Positions 14,976 to 22,734 of a stretch of 52,307 bases of DNA are shown here, in pieces. Numbering within the stretch: the first letter of the stretch is position 1; the number at the start of each line of letters is the position of its first letter. This stretch comes from Clostridiales bacterium (GTDB lineage Bacteria > Bacillota > Clostridia > Oscillospirales > Oscillospiraceae). The stretch is from NCBI GenBank assembly GCA_021203325.1, contig JAJQBL010000088.1, forward strand, positions 1 to 52,307, read 5' to 3'. The translations under genes and the position numbers were made by a program. The notes under the pieces were generated by a model. The model did no database searches. It was not told the origin of the DNA and saw only the letters and a program-made list of their open reading frames with translations.

Positions 14976-15398
14976 ATGTGGCATTGTGTGGCATCTTTCA
15001 AAATCCTGCAAGGCCCAGCCGTGGAGCCGCCGAACATGATCATAGCTGTAATTCATTTCCACGGCGATCTCCTCCAGGCGTTTGTACTCCACATAGCGCT
15101 TGTACAGGATTTCGACATAGGCCGGATTCTTCAGCGTTTGAATCTGCCGGATGATGGTGTGCTTCTCGTCGATGTACCGGTCTACTTCGGCATTGATCTC
15201 CGCCTCCAGGGCGGCAATGTGGTGCACGATGTCGGTATATGCGGCATGGCCCCCGCCACCGGACTGCACCCGCGTCTTGGAGTAGTCCATGCTGCCGATG
15301 CTGGTAGCTGTAGTCCGCAGGTCGGCCAGCTCCCGCAGTTGTTGGTTGATACGGTTGTCCAGGTGCCGGAGCTGGTTCAGGTATTCTTTCGCGGTCAT
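14958..15398 (-). CDS. Phage late transcription regulator (DUF1492/sigma region-4-like)
   Basis: 146 aa. Helical N-terminus (LRHLDNRINQQLRELADLR), middle coiled segment, and a C-terminal sigma-4-like helix-turn-helix LYKRYVEYKRLEEIAVEMNYSYDHVRRLHGWAL. Such proteins occur just before terminase genes in Firmicute phages and activate late transcription. ATG 15398 follows GGAGGGCG. It is the last gene of the early operon, as expected for a late activator. Confidence 0.8.
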   Translation of the reverse strand: MTAKEYLNQLRHLDNRINQQLRELADLRTTATSIGSMDYSKTRVQSGGGGHAAYTDIVHHIAALEAEINAEVDRYIDEKHTIIRQIQTLKNPAYVEILYKRYVEYKRLEEIAVEMNYSYDHVRRLHGWALQDFERCHTMPHSPVVE

Positions 15399-15459
15399 TG
15401 CTTTTCGCCCTCCGATGTGATATAATGACTTTGCAGGTCAAAGTATCACCTCCTGGGGG

Positions 15460-15497
15460 CCGGGCACTCTCCTTTCTTTGGGAGGGTGCCCGGTTTT
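15460..15497. terminator. Strong hairpin before the late regulator
   Basis: CCGGGCAC (15460-15467) pairs with GTGCCCGG (15486-15493), and inner TCTCC/GGGAG extends the stem. A T run follows only in plus orientation (TTTTG), whereas the genes run minus, so it may be an attenuator or block antisense reading. Confidence 0.45.
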
Positions 15498-15500
15498 GTG

Positions 15501-16019
15501 TTACTCTGCGGTTGCAATCTCACAGCCGCAGGCGGCGTATCCGGCAATGTCCACATAGCTGTCCGCCGTCCCTGTGCCGGATGTAATGCGGCCCATCTTT
15601 TGCAGTATCATCATGTTGGCGACATCCTGACGGCCAATCTCGCAGTCCAGATAGGCCGACCACAGCCTTGCAATCACCGCAAAGTTGTCCTCCGGCTTGC
15701 CGTAGTCCTGCTCCCGGTGTCCGGTGGCACAGGCTTTCGCTTTGTCCAGACAGGCGGCGCGGGTCATGTGGGCGGCGGTTTCACCAACAGTTGGTGCATC
15801 AGTTGGTACATCAGTTGGTGCATATTCCACGCCGAATGCTTTCAATACTTCTGCCGGGTATCGTTTTACGTAGTTAGAGCAGGACACCGGGCGTTGACCT
15901 CCATCAATCGTCCACAACGGGCAGCCCTTGGAGCAGTCCGAGATTTCCCCGCACACAAGGTAGTATGCTCCGTATGCGATGAGCTGTTCCGGTGTGCAAC
16001 CTTCCAGGCAATCAATCAT
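15501..16019 (-). CDS. Phage protein with DUF6378-like C-terminal domain
   Basis: 172 aa from ATG 16019, preceded by GGAGGGG and overlapping the previous stop (ATGATTGA). The N-terminal half has cysteines (CLEGCT, CGEISDCSKGC, PVSCSNY). A PTD-type tandem repeat of 12 bp, three copies (about 15789-15826), forms the linker. The C-terminal half, REQDYGKPEDNFAVIARLW-SAYL then DVANMMILQKMGRI, matches a widespread phage domain of unknown function. It may be two phage proteins fused through a repeat linker. Confidence 0.65.
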   Translation of the reverse strand: MIDCLEGCTPEQLIAYGAYYLVCGEISDCSKGCPLWTIDGGQRPVSCSNYVKRYPAEVLKAFGVEYAPTDVPTDAPTVGETAAHMTRAACLDKAKACATGHREQDYGKPEDNFAVIARLWSAYLDCEIGRQDVANMMILQKMGRITSGTGTADSYVDIAGYAACGCEIATAE

Positions 16020-16380
16020 CGTTTTCCCCTCCATTGTGCAGCAGCACCACCGTGATAGGCCGTCCGGCCTTGACAGATGCCGCGGATTCCAGTGCTTCAA
16101 ACACCTTCAAGTCGACAATCGTCCTGTAGCCACATTCGCTCTTCGCCTGTACAGTCAGCGTGTCGCCGTTCAGCGTCCCCATGCACACTCCCTCGTTGGA
16201 CAGGATGAGATATGCCGTAAGCCCACACGCTTCGTAAAGCTCTGGCACCAGCTCCCGCCAGAAGTCGGTACCGGTTGCAGTACAGGTGGGCTTGGGCTTG
16301 TCGTGGTTGACGGCAAACGCGCACAGGATGATCAGGACGATTGCGCCGCCTGTTACCATGCCGGTCAAAAAGTTAATCAC
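16012..16380 (-). CDS. Membrane-anchored protein resembling DnaX (tau/gamma) C-terminal domain
   Basis: 122 aa. GTG 16380 is preferred (GGAGGTG at correct spacing, overlapping the upstream TAA); an ATG at 16404 would lack a site. One membrane helix (VTGGAIVLIILCAFAV) then a soluble domain: FWRELVPELYEACG, LNGDTLTVQAKSECG, FEALESAASVKAGRPITVVL. The order and spacing recall the WPELL / GDRLTL / ASALLGRPVRV pattern at the end of Firmicute DnaX. That resemblance is by eye only. The position is early-operon, between unknown genes. Confidence 0.5.
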   Translation of the reverse strand: MINFLTGMVTGGAIVLIILCAFAVNHDKPKPTCTATGTDFWRELVPELYEACGLTAYLILSNEGVCMGTLNGDTLTVQAKSECGYRTIVDLKVFEALESAASVKAGRPITVVLLHNGGENDD

Positions 16381-16807
16381 TCTTTTCACCTCCGATGATT
16401 TCATCCAGTGTAATGGTTTCCCCCTCCTTCAGGTCGGGGAATAAGCTGTCGTTGAGCTTATAGTGACAGTTGTCGTGGATGTAAAGCCCGGAGCAGTTGT
16501 ATCCGCCCCGATGCACTGTCTCGATACCGGGGAACAGACGCTTGATTGCTTTCGCGTCCTCAATGTCCTGCTTTGTCCAGCGGGAACACGCTTTGATAAG
16601 CTCCGGATGGTTGATTACAAATACAAGCATAATTTCCCATCCCGCAACTTCCCAGTCTTCGTCACTGGTTTTCCATTCGTGTTCCCCTCTCTCGTTTATG
16701 TGATTAACAATCTTATTGTAGTCCCAATCAGTACTGTCCACTATCCACTCCTGATTTACCTCTACCCCCAACACTTCGCAGATGCGGGGCTTTTTATTGT
16801 CAGCCAT
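16373..16807 (-). CDS. Conserved-looking phage hypothetical protein
   Basis: 144 aa, MADNKKPRICEVLGVEVNQE at the start. KPRICEVLGVEVGE-type openings recur in clostridial phage proteins of unknown function. The rest is acidic (DSTDWDYNKIVNHINERGEHEW; DLKEGETITLDEIIGGEKSD). No catalytic motif seen. Overlaps both neighbours by 8 bp. Confidence 0.6.
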   Translation of the reverse strand: MADNKKPRICEVLGVEVNQEWIVDSTDWDYNKIVNHINERGEHEWKTSDEDWEVAGWEIMLVFVINHPELIKACSRWTKQDIEDAKAIKRLFPGIETVHRGGYNCSGLYIHDNCHYKLNDSLFPDLKEGETITLDEIIGGEKSD

Positions 16808-17012
16808 GTTTCTTCTCCTTTCTGATTTTCAGGCAATACTCGCCCGCTTCCATGTTTGGCTTCGTCCAGTCTGCCTGTATGACTTCTTTGCGCCGTAGTA
16901 TCTCGGTCTGTTCCCATCCGCACCGGTCACATTCTTCCACGGTCTGAGGGGTGCAGACACTAGCCTTGTTCCGGCTCAGGGTACAGACGTGGGTCTTTGT
17001 ATCCTGCTTCAT
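16800..17012 (-). CDS. Small cysteine-containing phage protein
   Basis: 70 aa, MKQDTKTHVCTLSRNKASVC; later ECDRCGWEQTEILRRKEV. Two CxxC-like pairs suggest a zinc knuckle. Coupled by short overlaps to both neighbours. Function unknown. Confidence 0.55.
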   Translation of the reverse strand: MKQDTKTHVCTLSRNKASVCTPQTVEECDRCGWEQTEILRRKEVIQADWTKPNMEAGEYCLKIRKEKKHG

Positions 17013-17359
17013 TGGCGTTCCCTCATCTTCTCCACTGCCGGGTGCTTAAACCCCGGCAGGCGTTTGAATCCGATGCTGTCGCAGTAAAAGTATCCAGTTG
17101 GCAAGTTATCCTTGACAACTGCCACAATGTCGCTGGTGGACATGGCGTGTCCGGTGAAGCCCTTCGGCATATCCCGGCAGTTGAACAGGATGAACAAGTC
17201 CTCCAGCGATTCGCCGGTCAGGTCGGCGGTGTAAATCAGGTCGTAATGTTCCGGGTTCGGCTCTCTGCCGTGTTCCCGCAGAAAGGCAAGGCTCTCAAAG
17301 CGTTCCCATGCGGTTTCGTCGGTTTCTTTTAACTGTAAAATTGCATATTTGTCAGGCAT
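17009..17359 (-). CDS. YodL-like domain protein
   Basis: 116 aa. Opening YAILQLKETDETAWERFESL, then YDLIYTADLTGESLEDLFILFN and FTGHAMSTSDIVAVVKDN, with GYFYCDSIGFKRL near the end; this matches the YodL domain often found in mobile-element proteins of gut Firmicutes. Biochemical role unknown. It overlaps its neighbours by 4 and 8 bp. Confidence 0.65.
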   Translation of the reverse strand: MPDKYAILQLKETDETAWERFESLAFLREHGREPNPEHYDLIYTADLTGESLEDLFILFNCRDMPKGFTGHAMSTSDIVAVVKDNLPTGYFYCDSIGFKRLPGFKHPAVEKMRERQ

Positions 17360-18287
17360 TGGTTACTGCCTCCTTTTGTTTTGCCCTCCGGGCGGCAGAT
17401 ACCGCCCCGTTTTTTGTCAATCCGTATTTTGCCCCGGCCTCGGTGTAGCTGTGCCCCGCCTCCACATAGGCCAGTATGGCGGCGTCCCGCTCCTCCGTGG
17501 TCATCTGCATATCGCTGATGCGCTGCTCCAGCGCGTTGCACTGTGCCCGGTAGCTGGCGGTGTTATCCTTCGCCTGCGCCAGCTGGGCCTCCAGGGCGGC
17601 GTTGTCAGCCCTCAGTGCGGCCAGCTCCGTCTCCATCTCCTGCATCTGTCGGGTCTGCTCCGCCAGTGTGGCCTTGCCTGCCGCCGCCTTGCGGGTGCTG
17701 GCCTGCCGGGCCGCGCTGCCGTGGAGGTAGCCCAGCAGATACACCGGCATGTATGTCCGGTTTATCTCAGCCTCGTTGCACTCCGCCCACAGGGTTTGAT
17801 GCAGCAGCGCCCTTGTCTCCCGGCAGCCGTATTGTTCCCACGCTCTCCCCGCCTGCCAGTCCCCGTCATGGGACAGGTGGGCCAGCACCGTGTCCACATC
17901 CGGGGATTGGCGGATACGCCACAGTGCCAGCCACATCCGCCGCCTCCAAAGGGCCACGGCCCACAGGCCCACGGCCAGCCCCCACAATACCAGTTTGGCA
18001 AGTGGGGCCACGCTGTGGAAGGATACGGGCAGCAGTCCGATCAGCAGCCCCGCCGCCATGAGCAGCCGGGTCTTTGGTGGCAGCAGCCTGTCCCAGATGT
18101 GGAAGGGGTTACAGATAATCACCATCATGGCAAGGACAGCCAGCAGAACGGCGTATCCCCACCACGGGGCGGAGAACAGGCCGAACAGCACCAGCAGGGC
18201 CAGAGGGACGACACAGAACAGCTCCGGCCTATAGGCAGCGGCCCATGTCCTCAGGCGGTCACAAAGCCATTGCAGCGCCTGCATCAC
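17352..18287 (-). CDS. Membrane protein with coiled coil and C-terminal HTH
   Basis: 311 aa. About four hydrophobic segments in residues 20-110 (LFCVVPLALLVLFGLF, YAVLLAVLAMMVIICN, LLMAAGLLIGLLPV, LVLWGLAVGLWAVAL), a soluble middle, a coiled coil (ATLAEQTRQMQEMETELAALR to about residue 265), and a short helix-turn-helix-like end (AILAYVEAGHSYTEAGAKYG, LTKNGAVSAARR). Membrane anchor plus possible DNA-binding end is unusual for a phage protein. No family recognised; ATG 18287 or 18284 could be the start. Confidence 0.6.
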   Translation of the reverse strand: MMQALQWLCDRLRTWAAAYRPELFCVVPLALLVLFGLFSAPWWGYAVLLAVLAMMVIICNPFHIWDRLLPPKTRLLMAAGLLIGLLPVSFHSVAPLAKLVLWGLAVGLWAVALWRRRMWLALWRIRQSPDVDTVLAHLSHDGDWQAGRAWEQYGCRETRALLHQTLWAECNEAEINRTYMPVYLLGYLHGSAARQASTRKAAAGKATLAEQTRQMQEMETELAALRADNAALEAQLAQAKDNTASYRAQCNALEQRISDMQMTTEERDAAILAYVEAGHSYTEAGAKYGLTKNGAVSAARRAKQKEAVTNA

Positions 18288-18478
18288 CAGTGTCCGAAGA
18301 TTACGCCGCCCAATCCGATAAAAGCGACGATTACCCCCAGCGGTGCCAGCTCCGGGATGCAGAGGGCTGCACCAGCCCCCAGCACTATGGCAACGATGGA
18401 CAGGATGTACTCCAGCAGAGCAATCCAGTTGCAGGGGTTGGTGGGGTCTTTGACCAAATCAAAAATCGTGTTGAACAT
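18284..18478 (-). CDS. Small membrane protein
   Basis: 64 aa from ATG 18478 (GGAGG nine bases upstream; the ATG at 18484 is too close to the site). Starts MFNTIFDLVKDPTNPCNWIA and has two hydrophobic helices (LEYILSIVAIVLGAGAALC; LGVIVAFIGLGGVIFG). Overlaps the next gene by 4 bp. Two-helix proteins of this size can be holin-like, but nothing beyond size and hydrophobicity supports that. Confidence 0.6.
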   Translation of the reverse strand: MFNTIFDLVKDPTNPCNWIALLEYILSIVAIVLGAGAALCIPELAPLGVIVAFIGLGGVIFGHW

Positions 18479-18711
18479 AATCATGTACCTCCTCTCCCCC
18501 TCCCCCGCTCTATGGCGGGGAATGGGGCGTTATATTGGGATATGTTGGGATATATCGGGGTATGTTGCCCCCTGACCGTTTGCAAAACAAACGCCTTTTT
18601 GCCGTCGGAAAACGCTAAAATCGGCTCGACAAACGGTCTGGAGGGGGTCAACAAACGGTTATTTTGGCTCGACAAACGCCTCGGGGGAGGGGAGGTTATG
18701 GGCGTTTCGCT
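18479..18711. repeat. Non-coding spacer with short direct repeats
   Basis: No convincing gene. GGGATATGTTGGGATATATC with nearby variants (18537-18566) forms a degenerate 10-bp tandem repeat. Three copies of a GGCTCGACAAACGG-like unit start at 18623, 18646 (GGTCAACAAACGG) and 18666, 20-23 bp apart, i.e. about two helical turns. These may be protein-binding iterons. Confidence 0.45.
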
Positions 18712-19053
18712 TCATCTCCCATCCCCCCAATCCATTTTTACCCCATACAGCAGCTCCATGGCCTGCTTCGCCGTCTCCACCGTGGGCTTCTGCCGGAACC
18801 GCTGCAGCGGCCCTTCCAGCTTTCCCCACAGCTTCGCTGTCCGCGCCCACAGCTGGCAGTCAAAGACGATGCTGTCATAGGTTTTCATCAGCGCCAGCTT
18901 TTCCTTCTGGGCGGTCGGCCGGTCGATGTCCCCGGCGTGGTATCTGGCATATACCAATGCAAGCCCCTGATACAGCACCTGCTCCGCACCCGTCAGCCCT
19001 TCCGGCATGGGATCGTTCTGCATGGCTGCCCGTTCAAATGGAAACTCTTTCAT
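18712..19053 (-). CDS. Phage hypothetical protein
   Basis: 113 aa from ATG 19053, overlapping the VRR-NUC stop (ATGA). Begins MKEFPFERAAMQNDPMPEGL and has helical segments (AEQVLYQGLALVYARYHAG; AMELLYGVKMDWGDGR at the end). Conserved position behind VRR-NUC in related phages is plausible. No motif recognised. Confidence 0.6.
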   Translation of the reverse strand: MKEFPFERAAMQNDPMPEGLTGAEQVLYQGLALVYARYHAGDIDRPTAQKEKLALMKTYDSIVFDCQLWARTAKLWGKLEGPLQRFRQKPTVETAKQAMELLYGVKMDWGDGR

Positions 19054-19400
19054 AATCTCAGATACCACTCCAGCGTCTCCACCGCCGCCTGCCAGCCGTG
19101 GCAGACCGTGGCGTAATACCCTTGATTCATCAGCTCCTCCAGCCACCAGCGCTGCTCTGGTCGTGTCCGTCCCGTCTCCGTTTTCAGTTCGATGTACAGG
19201 CCGTGGTAGCGGTCACGGGCCACCGGCAGGCACAGGTCAGGCACGCCCTTCTTCACCCCCTGGGCTTTCAGGTGGGCGGCCTCGATTTTGTCCCGCCTGC
19301 CGCCGTTGGGGATGTGATACAGCAGCTTCAGCTCCGGGTAGGTGCTTCGGACTGCCAGCGTCCAGTCAAAGACGGCTTTTTGCTCTTGTGCTTCGGTCAT
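19050..19400 (-). CDS. VRR-NUC domain nuclease
   Basis: 116 aa, the usual size of stand-alone VRR-NUC proteins. PD-(D/E)xK-type core: E of TEAQEQKAV, GVKKGVPDLCLPV (Asp), YHGLYIELKTETG (E-x-K), then RPEQRWWLEELMNQGYYATVC. These act in phage DNA replication or recombination, probably on branched DNA. The gene is in the replication block downstream of the DUF927 helicase. Confidence 0.9.
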   Translation of the reverse strand: MTEAQEQKAVFDWTLAVRSTYPELKLLYHIPNGGRRDKIEAAHLKAQGVKKGVPDLCLPVARDRYHGLYIELKTETGRTRPEQRWWLEELMNQGYYATVCHGWQAAVETLEWYLRL

Positions 19401-19614
19401 AGCGTTTGCCTCCGTTAAACATTCGATTCAGAATCATGCTGGCGTCACCCTTGGTCAGTTCGCCGGTGTCATATCCCGGCAGCATCCGGCGGATACTCCG
19501 CAGCTGGGCCTCAATGGCGTCAATACATTCCTGTTGGTATGGTCGCAGCTTCGTGGTGGTTCCCTCCTTTCCATGCGCCCGTGCGATATGGTGTGAAAAT
19601 ACGGCGCACACCAT
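19366..19614 (-). CDS. Small phage protein, start uncertain
   Basis: 82 aa if ATG 19614 is used. The conserved-looking part is KLRPYQQECIDAIEAQLRSI and later GELTKGDASMILNRMFNGG. AAAGGAGGG lies inside the frame, downstream of that ATG, and suggests initiation near residues 20-22, but no standard start codon stands at the right distance. It may be an N-terminally damaged gene or use an unusual start. LRPYQ recalls helicase N-termini, yet no nucleotide-binding motif follows. Confidence 0.45.
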   Translation of the reverse strand: MVCAVFSHHIARAHGKEGTTTKLRPYQQECIDAIEAQLRSIRRMLPGYDTGELTKGDASMILNRMFNGGKRYDRSTRAKSRL

Positions 19615-19696
19615 TTTGTTTCTAATTGTTCTTGAAATGCGTTAATAGAATGAAACTATCCTAAAATCAAGCCTGAATTATTCGTTGAAAATTTCC

Positions 19697-19824
19697 TGTG
19701 CGACTGTGCGACTTTCCCCACACGTTGTCGCATGAAATTTTTAATACATAGATTGGCCTCCGGCTCTCCTGCGTGTATGTGTATCCTTATAGTGTGTGTC
19801 TCCCAAAAGTCGCACAGTCGCACA
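19697..19824. repeat. 19-bp inverted repeats with TGTGCGAC units: candidate phage origin
   Basis: TGTGCGACTGTGCGACTTT (19697-19715) recurs exactly in reverse complement at 19806-19824. Each arm holds two tandem TGTGCGAC units, four in all. The 90 bp between include an A+T-rich stretch around 19734-19750. It lies directly after the DUF927 helicase stop codon in the replication block, a common place for a phage origin. Confidence 0.5.
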
Positions 19825-19828
19825 AGCG

Positions 19829-21685
19829 TTACAGAATCTCTTCCATCTCTGAGCAGCTTGGCCCCGAGCCTTCCAGTTTCAGGCACACGCCACGGGCGGG
19901 AACGCCGTTGATACGCTTCGGGATGTCGTAACCTTTTGCCTGAGTTCGTATCAGTTTTTTCTGTTTCAGGTAGGAAAGCAGTGCTTTTTGGCTGAATCCG
20001 GCCTCCTCCACCACTTCGTTGAACACACGGCGGATGATGAAGCACTCATCCAGATGCAGCTCACCGTAGACCTCCCCCTTCTGCTCCTGGAGGGGGTCAA
20101 ACCGGTTGGCATTTTGCGCCACCCAGTCGCACAGGAAGGCGTAGCCCCGCTCGCCCAGGCTGACAGAGGCTTTGGAGGCCAGAAAGGTGCTGATTTCCTC
20201 CACCGTCAGCGGCTCCGTCTGGCCGTCAAAAATCCAGTCGCAGGCCAGTGTATCGGCGGTGAGGATGGCGGCGGCGGCCATGGCCTGCTTCTCCGTGGTG
20301 TCGGATTGGGACAGGGTGCGGAAAAAGCTGTCATAGAGCCGGTTTACCACGGGGTCGGCCTCCCCGTCCCGGTACAGTCGTTCAACGAATTTTCGTCCAG
20401 CAAATCCATAGTTGACTTTCAGAGCGGAGGACACCGCCCGACCGTCCGTGATGACCGGCTGACCGGCGGCACACTCAATGTCAATGACCCGGTTGACAGC
20501 GCCCGCTCCGGCACTCTGGCCGGTCAGTGGGCTTTCCCCGGTGGTCAGGATGGTGTTGCGCCAGGTGGGGGTCAGATCCACGCCGCCGCCCCGGTTGCCT
20601 CTGGTGCGGCCCACGCCCTGGGCCAGTTTGTACACGTCAAAGCCGGTGCGGCCGTGGCTGTCCCTTGCCAGCTGCAATTCATCCAGGCACAGGGGCAGGT
20701 GATTCAGGAAGGCGGCGGTCTTTTCGTGGCCCACTACTGTAGCGTCAAAGGTCTTGATGTACGCCCCCACCGCCGGGTTGCCCCAGGCGGAGGCCGCCAG
20801 CATCAACGCCACCGTCTTGCCGGTGCCGCTGTCCACACCCCACAGGTGGACGAAGAAGGGCAGCGCCCCCAGCGGTTCCAGCAGCGGCGAGGCGAAGGAG
20901 GCCGCCAGAATGATTTTCGCCGTGGTGGACATCTTCCGGCAGTTTAAGGCGGTCTGCTTCCAGACGCCTTCCTGCCCCCGGCTTGTCACCGCCTGGAACA
21001 GGCTGCGGAAATTGCTGTCCCCGTCAAAGGTCAGCCCCTCCACATAGGGGGAGAAGCCCTCCCCCCTGATGTAGCCCAGCCGTCCCACGCTCTTGGATTC
21101 CGGCAGGATGTCATAGTTCAGGGCGTCCAGGTCGCTGAGGTAGCGCACCAGGGCCTTTGCGCTCTCGCTGGTGACCAGGATGCCGCTGGCGGCCAGGTCG
21201 GTGATTTTATTGGCGGAGGCCAGCGTCCGCTTGTCCGCAATCAGGGTGCACCATGCGCTGCCCTTCCGGTAGGCGATTTTCATCTTCTCCTCGCCGGTGT
21301 CAATGTTGACCAGCCGTTCCACCGGCATGATGGGATGGGCGCAGGCGTTCAATTCGCCCTTTGGCGTATCCATTTTGATGCCGGTGTCGTCCGCTTCCCA
21401 TTGGCCTGCGTTCAGCTCCTTCGGCTGTCCGGTGAAGTTGGTGGGGTTATCCATCTGGGCGGAGATGCCGAGGGCCTGCATTTTGACGGATTTCAGGTAG
21501 GCGGAATATGCCTTTTGGAACCCTTTATAGCCGATTGCCGACGCCTGTTCCGTCATCAGCTTTTGCACCCGGTCGTGCATGAAGGGGTTGGCGTGGAAGG
21601 AATAGACGTATTCGTAAGGCTCCATGCCATAGGCAAACTGTTCCCGGGTAAATGTTTTCAGTTCAAATTGTTTCGCAGGTTCCAT
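19829..21685 (-). CDS. DUF927-type phage primase/helicase
   Basis: 618 aa. P-loop ATPase: Walker A GVDSGTGKT (about 283-291), Walker B LPLCLDELQLA (about 329-339), and the family signature HLWGVDSGTGKTVALMLAASAWGNP. The large N-terminal region carries the DUF927 part (RLGYIRGEGFSPYVEGL); a C-terminal winged-helix-like end holds EAGFSQKALLSYLKQKKLIR. Predicted replicative helicase working with the CHC2 primase encoded upstream, which it overlaps by 23 bp. Confidence 0.9.
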   Translation of the reverse strand: MEPAKQFELKTFTREQFAYGMEPYEYVYSFHANPFMHDRVQKLMTEQASAIGYKGFQKAYSAYLKSVKMQALGISAQMDNPTNFTGQPKELNAGQWEADDTGIKMDTPKGELNACAHPIMPVERLVNIDTGEEKMKIAYRKGSAWCTLIADKRTLASANKITDLAASGILVTSESAKALVRYLSDLDALNYDILPESKSVGRLGYIRGEGFSPYVEGLTFDGDSNFRSLFQAVTSRGQEGVWKQTALNCRKMSTTAKIILAASFASPLLEPLGALPFFVHLWGVDSGTGKTVALMLAASAWGNPAVGAYIKTFDATVVGHEKTAAFLNHLPLCLDELQLARDSHGRTGFDVYKLAQGVGRTRGNRGGGVDLTPTWRNTILTTGESPLTGQSAGAGAVNRVIDIECAAGQPVITDGRAVSSALKVNYGFAGRKFVERLYRDGEADPVVNRLYDSFFRTLSQSDTTEKQAMAAAAILTADTLACDWIFDGQTEPLTVEEISTFLASKASVSLGERGYAFLCDWVAQNANRFDPLQEQKGEVYGELHLDECFIIRRVFNEVVEEAGFSQKALLSYLKQKKLIRTQAKGYDIPKRINGVPARGVCLKLEGSGPSCSEMEEIL

Positions 21686-22205
21686 AGTTCACCACCTTCT
21701 GGCCGCTCCAGCTCTGATGCTCTGCCAGCCATGTATCTTCTTCCTCTCGTTTCCGGCACAGGTCGAGCACCAGGTCGCTGAACCCATCAATCACATGGGT
21801 CAGCTCAATGGTGTGTTCCCAATGCCGGTCATATTCCTCTCTCTGCCGTTTCCGCTCCGCCTGGGCCTGATGGATTTCTTCCAGCGCCTGCGCCTGGGCC
21901 GGGTCAGGGGTCACCCCCGTCAGGCCAAGGCCAAAGTCACAGTCCAATCGAAACAGGGCTTGTTGGAAGCCCACATTGTATAGGTTCATTACAAAGTCGA
22001 TGACCGTCCCGTGTTTCTGGCACCCGTAGCAGTACCAGCCCCGCCCGTCCGGGTAGATTTTCAGGCTGGGGAAGTTGTCCCCCTGGTGGAAGGGGCAGTG
22101 GATAAACCCGGCCCGGTCAGGCTCGAAGCCGTAATGCCGCACCGCTTCCTCCAGGGGAACTCTTGCCTTGATCTGCGCGGCCAGATCAGAACGGGACGTC
22201 TTCAT
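21663..22205 (-). CDS. CHC2 zinc-finger primase fragment-type protein
   Basis: 180 aa. The DnaG-type zinc finger is clear: C37-P-F-H40 and C59-Y-G-C62, within HCPFHQGDNFPSLKIYPDG and WYCYGCQKHGTVIDFVM. The rest is a charged helix (QAERKRQREEYDRHWEHTIE). No TOPRIM domain, so primer synthesis probably depends on the DUF927 partner. Overlaps genes on both sides. Confidence 0.9.
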   Translation of the reverse strand: MKTSRSDLAAQIKARVPLEEAVRHYGFEPDRAGFIHCPFHQGDNFPSLKIYPDGRGWYCYGCQKHGTVIDFVMNLYNVGFQQALFRLDCDFGLGLTGVTPDPAQAQALEEIHQAQAERKRQREEYDRHWEHTIELTHVIDGFSDLVLDLCRKREEEDTWLAEHQSWSGQKVVNYGTCETI

Positions 22206-22734
22206 CGTCGAAGCTCAGCGCCGCCCCGTAGTCCGGCGCAGGATAGGCGGACTGCTGCACCGGCGCGGCCTTCAGCGGCTTGAAGGGCGGGGCCTTGTAA
22301 TCCTTTTCCCGGATGGCCTGGATGCTGCGGGTCTGGGCCACATATAAACGGTTTTTCGGTTCGCCGCTGTTGCTGAGGTACTGTTCCTCTCCCAGCACCA
22401 CGCCGAACTTCTTGCCGATTATGGCATCCAGGTTGCGGGTGTCAAAGCGGTATCCCCGGTTGGACGCTTCCAGGCACGCTTTGAAGGATTTGAAGAATCC
22501 CAGTGCCTTGGGCTTGTAGCTGCGAAACAGCGCCGTGGGCCAGAACCCCGCCCGGTCAAAGGTCTCCTGGTTGTAGCCCTGGAACTCGCCCTCGGCAAAG
22601 TCCCAGAAGATTTTCAGGTACTGCTTCTGCTCGTTGTCCTCGTAGTCGGAGATGACGGCGATGTAGCCGCCGGGTTCGGGGTTGTTGAAGGTGCCGTCGT
22701 TTTCCTGAATCGTGTCCCAGTTTACATCAATCAT
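22186..22734 (-). CDS. DUF669 protein, probable ssDNA-binding protein
   Basis: 182 aa, MIDVNWDTIQENDGTFNNPE. DUF669 proteins sit beside recombinase-like NTPases in phage replication operons. The OB-like core is followed by a Pro/Ala linker and ends DDEDVPF, the same kind of acidic, Phe-terminated tip that lets SSB recruit partners. SSB function is inferred from that tip and from context. Confidence 0.8.
   Translation of the reverse strand: MIDVNWDTIQENDGTFNNPEPGGYIAVISDYEDNEQKQYLKIFWDFAEGEFQGYNQETFDRAGFWPTALFRSYKPKALGFFKSFKACLEASNRGYRFDTRNLDAIIGKKFGVVLGEEQYLSNSGEPKNRLYVAQTRSIQAIREKDYKAPPFKPLKAAPVQQSAYPAPDYGAALSFDDEDVPF

Noticed and set aside
15789-15826. Short repeats as a CRISPR array
   Set aside because: Units are tandem without spacers and lie inside a coding frame. 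No CRISPR array was found in the window.
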